A stretch of 64,000 nucleotides of DNA from assembly GCA_012845835.1 (NCBI GenBank), contig JABAKD010000030.1, positions 11,928,080 to 11,992,079 on the forward strand, given 5' to 3'. The notes beneath the pieces are model-generated. The model was not told the DNA's origin. It saw nothing but the letters and a program-made list of their open reading frames with translations, and did not search any database. Below are positions 56,201-64,000 of this stretch, piece by piece. Both the position numbers and the translations under genes were made by a program. The DNA comes from Undaria pinnatifida (taxonomy: Eukaryota > Sar > Phaeophyceae > Laminariales > Alariaceae). Every line of letters begins with the position of its first letter. Within the stretch, counting starts at the first letter, position 1.

Positions 56201-59200
56201 AGTAAGGAAAGCCGTTCATTCGATCGCGTGGGCCTCAGTGAAGAAGACGTGAAGACCATTTACAATCGGCAGCAGTCCGGCCACGTTGCCCACGGGATAC
56301 CTAGAGTATCCGGTGTTCGAACAGAATTGATATGTCAGAAGGGGAAGGGGGAAACATGTTCAATGCAGCGTATCCTTACCAACCGCAAGAAATATACTTC
56401 TCCCTTGTCTACAGTCGAGGATTTTCTTGCCGAAACAGAGGTGCAGTTGAACGTGTAAACGGGCTGCGTAGGCTAGGCTTGGAGCGCGTGCGATCGGCGC
56501 TGACTCCTTCACGCTACTTTCAGAACTGTAAAATACCTGTAGATGACACAGCTTGTGTGACAGCTCTTGAAACACCTCGTAATCCGTCTTGTCGGCGTTA
56601 CGTTGGAGGCCTCTGTTGCACAAAAACATTTCCACATATGAAGAGACGGGGGAAGGGGGGGTCAGCAGCATCGAGGACGTAATCCGACACGTACTTGGTG
56701 GCATGTCAGGCAAGAGTAACAAGCTATGGATACGGTGCTTGTTTCTATCCCCGAGCTTGGAAGTTTCCAACGCTCATGCACACTGCTACAGTAGTTGCAC
56801 CCAGCATGGTTGGCTCCTCGGCAACTCATGGCCGTACCTCCGGCAGCGTCACTCATCATGAATTTGGTGTCTGGTATATTTCACGACGTTTGGCAGATTT
56901 TAACGCAGCACGCACATTAGGTGAAAGTTGGATCGCAGACAGTTGTACACCGGCGATCGACGCAAGCTGCCAACTGCACACCACATTCCAGCCAGTACTG
57001 CTGTAGCTCCAACCCACTCACGCGAAATGAATGGCAAAGTCCGTCGTCGCGTTCACAGCTCTTTCCGCCATTAGCTTCGAGTCCTGACTCATGTACTCGT
57101 CGAGATAGCGTTGCACCGATTGCTTGGCGCCGGCCCAGAGCTTTTGCTCTTTCACGATAAATTGCACCCCTGGGGTATCTAGCAGGCGGCGCCACAGCTG
57201 AGACGCCGCACGAATGTTGCCCTCTGACAAGGCCTCCGACAGGCGGCTCTCAAAACTTGAGACGATTTCGTTTGTGGCGTCGGACACTGCCTGTGGGTGC
57301 GGGTGTGGATGCCGTTCGACAAAAAAAAGTCGACAGGATTTGGGTCAGCCTGTGTTTTCCCCTGACGGGGGCGCTGTTTCAGACGAATTTCTTACAAAGG
57401 AGATGGTGCGAGGACTTCTTTTACCGGGATACGTCCGTCCAACAATAACGTCCGTCCAACAATAACGTCCGTCCAACAATAACGTCCGTCCAACAATAAC
57501 GTCCGTCCAACAATAACGTCCGTCCAACAATAACATATTTTGAAAAACTTCGAAGGATGCAGGTACCACAGAACTTGGTACCTGGTGCGCTGTTCGGGGC
57601 GAAACAAATCCCGTTTTCGTTCAAGAGTCCGTTTTCGTTCAAGAATTCTGGAGTCAGGTGAGCCTTGTCCTAGCAAGGAAAGGGGTCGACGGTTGAACGC
57701 GTTTGACACCCGAAGCGATCATGCCCTCACGATCGCAACGTGTTTTGACGAGCGAAAGGAGTACACGGCGCTGCAACAGACCCCTCTCGGTGTCTGTGAG
57801 CTGGGGAAGCCACGCCTCTAGCACGAGTTATAGCACGAGTATTCCTTCACACCTTTACACCCTCACACTCAAGCGCGTTGCAAGTGTGGCAAGGAGAGCA
57901 GGCTACTTCGAAATTTCGTCACTTTCGCGATGCTTCCAACCCCCGCATTATGTGTTTGTGTTTGTTTCAATTGCAACGGGGCGCTTACCCTGTTGTTTTT
58001 TTATACCAGAGCCATATTTCAGGGAATATGTGAGAACACCATCCTCATCATCATCACCATCATGCCAGCACGCGACGCACACGCATGCTGTGCTCATCCA
58101 AAATGTCAAGGAGGCGGTAGTTTAGGCCTGCGACGGACGGCGGTCTAGACTTAGAATACTAGTTCAAGAGTAGGGGTTCCTGAACTTGTGGCTGAAGCCG
58201 CCGAAAACCGCCGTCTCCTAGTGTATTTAGTGGTACTCACTTCGCCGAGCACGTCCTTCGCCGCCTTGGACACGCCCTTCTTCAGTCCCTCCCACTCCAG
58301 CCCGGCATTGTCCTGCGCAGCCCCGTCCACGTCAGACTCCGACAAGGCGCGCTGCACGTCGGACCAGAGCCCCTTCGCCTCCTTCCTTACAGCCTGGAAG
58401 TCTTGCTTGGCAGCTTGGAAGTCTTCCTTAGCCTGCAAGACTTCCCCTGCAGCCTGCCGCAAATCGGGTTCGAGGTCCTGCGAACGTAGAGACCGACATG
58501 TTTATGCGAATACGTTATCATAAATAATAATCGAGGCATCGTCTAGTCATGAAGTAGATATGCTACAAACGGTTAGGCTCGACAGCACCCGAAGGTTAAT
58601 GGAATGTTCAGCCTTGACACATAAGGAGAAGGAGGGAGGATCGGCGCGGATGGATGGATGAAGCAGCGTGAAGCAGTGTGAAGCCAAAGTGGTGATACAT
58701 CTAGGAGCGGGAGGGCAGGGTGACGAAACACGTGCAGTAGGTGTCCCCCAGTAAGGCGGTATCCCTATATAAGGCGGTCTATATCTCTTGGCGCTACAAA
58801 GGATTTGCACTCATAACCGGACAAAAATAAGGCGGATTCCCCCAACAAGGCGGTAACATTGCTCTGGCACACCACCGCCATACCGGAGGAACCCTACCGT
58901 GTTGGGTACGTCGTGTAGACTATACGTGTGTGGTATACCATCCTCGGGGCTTGCAACTTCAAGCGTGGGAGGGAGGTTAGATGCGCCATATCATAACCAC
59001 TGAGCTATCATAGCACTGAGCAATAGCCAATAGCTATACTGCTAGCTCAACGGCTACGGTGTACTGGTATCTCTAACAAAAGCAATCTGGGATCCGTCTG
59101 TCCGTCTGGCTGTATATTCGCCTCTCACGAACACGTGTCGTTGCAAATGGAGCGTATATTATGCGTACGTACAGCCGTCCCTTTAGCACCGCAGCTCCAC

Positions 59201-59749
59201 GTTTTCGCCACATATTGCTTGGAATTACTGCAGTAAAGTATAGGATACTAACTGTTTCCAGTAGCAAAAATATTCCTCACTTTCCAAGCTTGTTCCGCTT
59301 GCGCCACGGCATCCGGATCGATGGCCATCCCCATTCGTTTAGCCTCTTGGAAAGCTCGCCCTAAGAAACCGTAGCGCCCATCCGCACTGTCTGTGCTCGA
59401 TGCCTTTGGGCCCTGAAAACGACACAGCAGCAGCGCAACGACGCCATATATATAAGCTCGCTTTCTACTGCCCCACCAAGTTGCACCACATCAGAGGCAG
59501 CCGCAGCAGCAAGCAGAGCAGCAGGCGTCACAGAACGAGATACTCCGCAAGACGCTCGGTCAGGATCGTACCATGCAGCAGATCAGAACATAGGAGAACA
59601 CCAAAACATGAAGAATGGGAACATTGTGTTCTGGGCTGGTGGCGACGGGGTTCGAATGCGCAGCATATTGCCGGCTTCGTGGCCTCGTGCTGACTTGGTG
59701 TCATGCTCCCCGAATCGTCCGTTGCAGCGTTGCTGAACGCGTGTCTCAT
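53274..59749 (-). CDS. Helical membrane protein of unknown function, multi-exon
   Basis: Minus-strand exons: 59281-59360, 58241-58477, 57022-57290, 55942-56051, 55747-55829, 55335-55440, 54958-55083, 53274-53621 (stop TGA). The joins 59281/58477, 58241/57290, 55942/55829, 55335/55083 and 54958/53621 are in phase. The joins 57022/56051 and 55747/55440 are not, so at least one exon or boundary there is missing. A possible first exon, 59572-59749 (ATG at 59749), fits phase. The N-terminal half is charged helix (AGEVLQAKEDFQAAKQDFQA, SRLSEALSEGNIRAASQLWR). Three hydrophobic segments follow: AYWCVLVVFVLQWLLPAA, a weaker one in FLMTVIASYSLGHL, and FLLFCVVCLLGFALGAVLCW near the basic C-terminus. Family not recognised. 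It is divergent from the TAM41 gene. Confidence 0.6.
53756..53843. repeat. Foldback (MITE-like) inverted repeat
   Basis: Arms of about 41 bases, GATGTTTTGTTAAATCTGCA CCATAACCGCTGACCATAGT C and its imperfect reverse complement, with a 6-base loop (AGCGCC, 53797-53802). A partial third arm, GCACCATAACCACTGCTCAC, lies near 54076. It lies in the last intron of the 53274 gene. No clear flanking duplication was seen. Confidence 0.75.
57431..57532. repeat. 17-bp minisatellite, six perfect copies
   Basis: Six identical copies of ACGTCCGTCCAACAATA (102 bases), in an intron of the 53274 gene between exons 57022-57290 and 58241-58477. All copies are identical, so the array is young or homogenised. Confidence 0.95.
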
Positions 59750-60101
59750 GCCGTATCACGCCGCTTTAGAGTACACAGAGCGAAAGATAGAGCTGGACTG
59801 TTGTCAGTTTACTCCCACTTGAAAGAGCAACGCATCGCCAAGCAGCGCAACGTACCACGTTTGCACCATCCAACCCATCTTTAGCTGCAGCTGCGTGCAA
59901 CAAAAGCACGAAGAACAGCGCTATTGGTCGCATCTAGCAGCACAAACAGCGAAGTGAAGTGGGTACAGGTGTCCTTCGCTGGAGTTTTGACGAGTTTCGA
60001 ATATTTGGGTTTGTTATAGACTTGTAAGAGCATTATTGAGTCCGGATCCGGGGTTGACGTCGCACCAGGACGGCGCGCGGACAGAGCAGCGCACTCTTGC
60101 C
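59750..60101. promoter_or_regulatory. Likely divergent promoter region
   Basis: Lies between the possible first exon of the minus-strand 53274 gene and the ATG of the TAM41 gene. About 350 bases would have to serve both genes. No TATA box or other known element could be named with confidence. Confidence 0.35.
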
Positions 60102-63100
60102 ATGGCGAAGGACGGTAGATTGACCCAGTTCCTATCAGATGACGAGCTCACTGAGCTTGTATCCGCATTCCCTGAGGTAGAGTTTGCCTTTGCATACGGC
60201 TCTGGCGTGATGCAACAGCAGGTGAGGAACATTCCTACGATGATATCATATCACACGCACTGCTCTGTTGGTTTGGAATATGGAACATTCCTGAGGTACT
60301 GCGTTTTGTGCGGCCATCGTCAGAGATGCATGCCAGTGTCATACCATATACTTTGAAGTAATTCCTTATACGGCAAGCTTGTCAACTGCAGTGTACGTGC
60401 TTGGTGCCTACATGGCTTGCTGCCGTCATTGTATTTATGATTGCTTCGTTCCCACCGTCGTTGTTGTTATTCATGCCTGGCTCGCTGTCTGCGTCTGACC
60501 GCGACGTGTCAGGGATACGCAGAGCACGTGAGGAGTCCTCCAGAGATGCCTATGGTCGACCTCGTCCTGGCAGTGAGAGACTCTGAGACTTGGCACAAAA
60601 ACAACCTCGAAAGGTCAGGTCAGCAGATAGGTTAGTCGCTGACACTCGACTAACAGCACCGGTTTAGAGGGATGTCAACAGTGAAGGTTGAAGGTTGTTA
60701 AACATCGTTCTTCCATTACCAGGTACTTCTGTACATCCTATCGCACCTGATGTAGGCGGTCGACTGCTGTAGACTCTATTAATAGACGTCGTCGTCTGAC
60801 GTTTTGGCATGTGATGGTAGCTTACCTCGTATCATAGATATGTCGCGATAGGTATGGTGCCAGAGAACCAGTATCTTTGTAGAAACCCGTACCTGATACT
60901 GTACACACAAATCCCGTGACCACGGACTTGATTGTGCGAGTCAATGTGATAACAACAATTTCGATGCAAAACTGGTCATAACTCGCAGTGCCTAAGCAAA
61001 CGGTGGTGACGCGGTGACCACCCGACGTTGCACCTACTCACACCCCGGTCAAGTGCCACCATACTATCTTGACAGTTGTTGCGCATTTTTTCTGGTATCT
61101 ATAGGAATCCTGGCCATTACTCCGGGCTGGGTCGACTGCTAGGCGCGGGTGGGATCGCCCGTGTTCAAGAGGGCTTCGGGGCGAAGGTACTGGTAGTGTC
61201 TCAGGCTTGCTGCCACCATCGTCGCACTGGATGTCAAACCGTGCTGTTCGGAAAACAACTGTTACTTCTGGCCATTCCTCTATATGCCAAACCCGTAAGT
61301 TCGTTTTTAATGCACAGCTAGGGCTGCAGCCTATTCTGCCAACCCCGCTCGTGAACGTCGGTTGGCGGTGTCCGCTTGTTTACCTAGTGGCGACCGCGTT
61401 TTATCAGAATTCCACGCGCGTCGTCTACAATATGATTGCTCTGTACCGGTGGTCTAGGCCTTGACCGCCATTTCATGCGCCCGACGATAAACACAAGGCG
61501 AAGCTGCGCCGCGCCCCATCCCATGGTCACCATCGATTAATTCCCGTCTCAGATATTAGCGCTACGCAGGCCAAGCAATTTCCCTTGTGGGCGTTGCGTT
61601 AGTCACTTTAGAACCGCACCCATGTCCGAGATAAATAACTCAAGAGTTAGTGTGGATTTGTGTGTGCAGTTATTAATAGATTAAGCCGTCCCTAACGGCA
61701 ATCCTTGATCGTTCCTCGTCATTTGCAGTTGTACTACAATGCCCTGGTGCCCATATCGACCACGTCGCATCGAGGGCGATCTATGAAATACGGTGTCATC
61801 AGCATGGAGCACCTCACGGAGGACCTGAACGACTGGACATGGCTGTACACCGCGGGCAGGTGCGCGTCCAGATTTTCCCGTGCCGAATGCCGTTCGGCAG
61901 CAGTCGAATCGTGTTTACATCCGAGGCAATGGTTGCCAGCTGTGACGCTGAGTGATTGTTAGCAGGGACGTGCAAGTGCTTCCCAGATTCTTTGCAAGAC
62001 TCGTGTGCAGAAGGATTGCACAAAGATAACACTAGTAACGGCCCACCCCACGAACTCGGCTACCCTAGGATAACTTTGGACGGCGGTCGGGGCGAACTTC
62101 TAGCAGTTCAGCTGTCAGTTATCGAGGGTATACATACCTGGTAATGCGGAGGGGGTGATGTTGTGCTCGTGCTTGGAGTTGATAAGAGTGGACACTGTCT
62201 ATGATGTGTGTATGCCTATTTTTTGCTCGTGCTTGAAGTCGGCGAGAGTGGGTTGTGTTTATCTTCCTCTCTTACGATTCGTGTCTATATGAAGACCTTC
62301 ATGGTTCGGTCTTCGGTTGTGTTTTGTGACGCGCAGTTATGTGGTGTATTGTTTCCCTCCAGAGCCGCGTTTGGGTTGCGAAGATACCTTGATGGAACAG
62401 CCAAGCGTTCAACGTACCGTGAAATGCTAGCGTAAACATTGTTTGCCATCAACGAGTCGAAAGTGGGCCATGAGACCCTCGGCACCATGTAGAGAGCTAC
62501 CTGGTACAGACTTTATGGGGAGGTTAACATCAGTGCGCATTGACAATTCTTCGAACCTTGACATGCGGAAGCTGGCGTGCGGAACTGTTCCTGCCAGGTT
62601 GCACAAGCCGGTGCGTGTTATCCAAGGCAGCGAGCGGGCTTCACCAATGATTGAGCGCAATCTGATTTCGGCGGTACAAGCCTCTCTGCTTCTTCTTCCA
62701 GAGCGCTTCAATGCTCAGGATTTTTACACCACCGTGGCAGGCCTTTCTTACACAGGTACGTCGTAAAGCAGCATTTGCGGGGTCGTTCGCGCACATGTTT
62801 GTTTAATGCGGGCACGTGGGCCACACTAGTCGCAGTAGATGTATTTTCCGCCCTCTGAGGGCGACTTCAACCTCAACCCTATACTGGTTATCTACTATGT
62901 TGGTTTTTGCCTTTCCGAAACGCGTGGAAGGCTATTCGAACCGAATCGCCTGAATATATAAGAAAACCAGGAAGTCCCGCATTCTTCCTCGGCGAGCGAA
63001 TTGGTGCGCTTGTCGTCTGATTGGTAGACTACCAGTAGCAGTCACACGCTTCCGCTGCGCTCCGAACAACGACCTTCTCTAGGTGATTTCCGCATGTACT

Positions 63101-63763
63101 TCGGCGAGAACCCAGACAAGGTCAAGAACATCGTCACCTCGACCCTTGGCAAGTTCCAAGACCTCTACGCGCCTGCGCTTAAGGTACGGTACACCTCTTG
63201 TTGGTTGCGCGCGCATCAACGAGATTGTTCGGGCTTCCGACAGCCACCTCGACGTCATTCTGTTGATGCTGCTGCGTTGTATTGTTCGAACGTCATTGAA
63301 GCAATGCTGCTACTGCTCTGTATTGTCCTAACTTCGTTGAGGCAACTCTGCTGCTGCGGTGTGCTATCCTAAAGTCATTGAAGTAAAAAAATAATGTTCA
63401 TATATCACCCGGAGTGCACCCTACCTGAGCTTTCTATGTACAAAGAGTACGTTCGGCGGCAATCAGCCTGGGTCTCAAACGCTCTAAGCTGACTTGGTTT
63501 GTTGCACTTTCCGTTCGCTCTGCGCTGCTTTCCACAATCAACTCAAAACACCTGCTTGGTACCTGGTACTGTGCAACAACCCTTATCTGACCTTTTGATG
63601 CCGTGCGACTGCCTCAATCCGGACTCTTGGCAGAAAATCCCGGGACTCGCCGCAACAGGAAGCGACTGCTCTTCGTACGGCCAGGATGCGTCTCCTACCG
63701 CTCGACTAGCGCTTGCCAGGTCGCTGCCACGAGCCTTGCGAAATCAGCTCCTCAAGGGCGAAG
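60102..63763 (+). CDS. TAM41: Mitochondrial phosphatidate cytidylyltransferase TAM41 (3' end outside window)
   Basis: Exons 60102-60221, 60513-60613, 61105-61186, 61729-61859, 62598-62755, 63083-63183, 63634-63763. All joins are GT-AG and in phase, and the last ends at a donor, so the gene runs past the window. TAM41/Mmp37 proteins make CDP-diacylglycerol from CTP and phosphatidate on the matrix side of the inner mitochondrial membrane, the first committed step to cardiolipin. Signatures: FPEVEFAFAYGSGVMQQQGY (nucleotidyltransferase GSG loop, from about residue 21), PMVDLVLAVRDSETWHKNNL with the metal-binding Asp, NPGHYSGLGRLLG, YYNALVPI, MKYGVISMEHLTEDLNDW, LYTAGRLHKPV, and LLLLPERF ... AGLSYTGDFRMYFGENPDKV. 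The start ATG (GCCATGG) gives no long leader; an upstream targeting exon cannot be excluded. The acceptor of the last exon shown is the least certain. Confidence 0.92.
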
Positions 63764-64000
63764 GTGGGAGCGGATGTTCGTTCTGTGTTCGATGGTTTTT
63801 GTTGTAGTTGTGAGATGTTATGTGACTGCAAAGTCGTTTTGTGTTTGATGTTTTTTTGTGTATTTGTTACATGTGCCTGTGGACTCGTTCTGTGTTTGAT
63901 GTTCTTGGGCTGTGTTTTTTCGATGTCCTCGTAGACTCCTAGCGCCATGATAATCTATTGTATCACCAGAATATAGTTTAGTTGCACGTACATCGCCGGG
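63764..64000 (+). other. Start of the next TAM41 intron, to the window edge
   Basis: Begins with the donor GTGGGA. TGTGTTTGATG...TTTTTGTG words recur here at about 63785, 63840 and 63890 as short imperfect repeats. No further exon was seen. Confidence 0.5.

Noticed and set aside
1-64000. CRISPR arrays, bacterial operons, ribosome-binding sites
   Set aside because: None seen; gene structure is eukaryotic with spliceosomal introns, and the tandem repeats lack the repeat-spacer pattern.

Overview
The window reads as nuclear DNA of a photosynthetic stramenopile, most likely a brown alga. The reasons are genes split by many GT-AG introns of about 0.2-3.2 kb; two predicted proteins that begin with a hydrophobic signal segment ending in an Ala-Phe motif, as in targeting to a complex (secondary red) plastid; and a dense load of DIRS-type, Ty3-type and LINE retroelements plus satellites. 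The phylum is an inference; no marker gene settles the species. Exon joins were found by reading splice sites and checking phase by hand.

Layout. 1-2823: right part of a DIRS-like tyrosine-recombinase retrotransposon (end of RT, RNase H, recombinase, then split direct repeats). 2821-3561: a repeat with an inverted sister copy at 49408-50147; the DIRS end lies exactly at its edge. 3665-7637: minus-strand exons of a coiled-coil protein, with a 41-bp minisatellite in one intron. 7.6-12.2 kb: no gene seen; short dispersed repeats and a tandem array of tRNA-like units. 12250-25358: a complete 12-exon plus-strand gene for a plastid-targeted protein of about 768 residues with coiled-coil and TPR-like parts; a dead LINE fragment sits in its last intron. 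25.4-28.4 kb: gap between convergent genes. 28448-33771: a complete 6-exon minus-strand gene for a 395-residue plastid-targeted protein of unknown function. 33.8-53.3 kb: repeat-rich block with an 815-bp tandem duplication (34739-36395), a recently inserted Ty3/chromovirus-like LTR retrotransposon (36828-45756), satellites and a region of long poly-C runs. 53274-59749: a minus-strand multi-exon gene for a helical membrane protein. 60102 to the right edge: the plus-strand gene for TAM41, the mitochondrial CDP-diacylglycerol synthase, missing its 3' end.

Most notable are the LTR element and the small repeats. In the LTR element, gag and pol share one frame and are separated by UGA-CGG, a context known to be leaky in plant RNA viruses. 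A 151-bp inverted duplication of the gag start begins exactly where the primer-binding site should be, and one extra TAA separates RNase H from integrase. The two LTRs look identical. A family of roughly 70-bp elements (GCAGCTTGCAAAGATGAG ... CAGCTGACGT) recurs at least a dozen times on both strands, and the motif TACCAGGTA is strongly over-represented in non-coding DNA.
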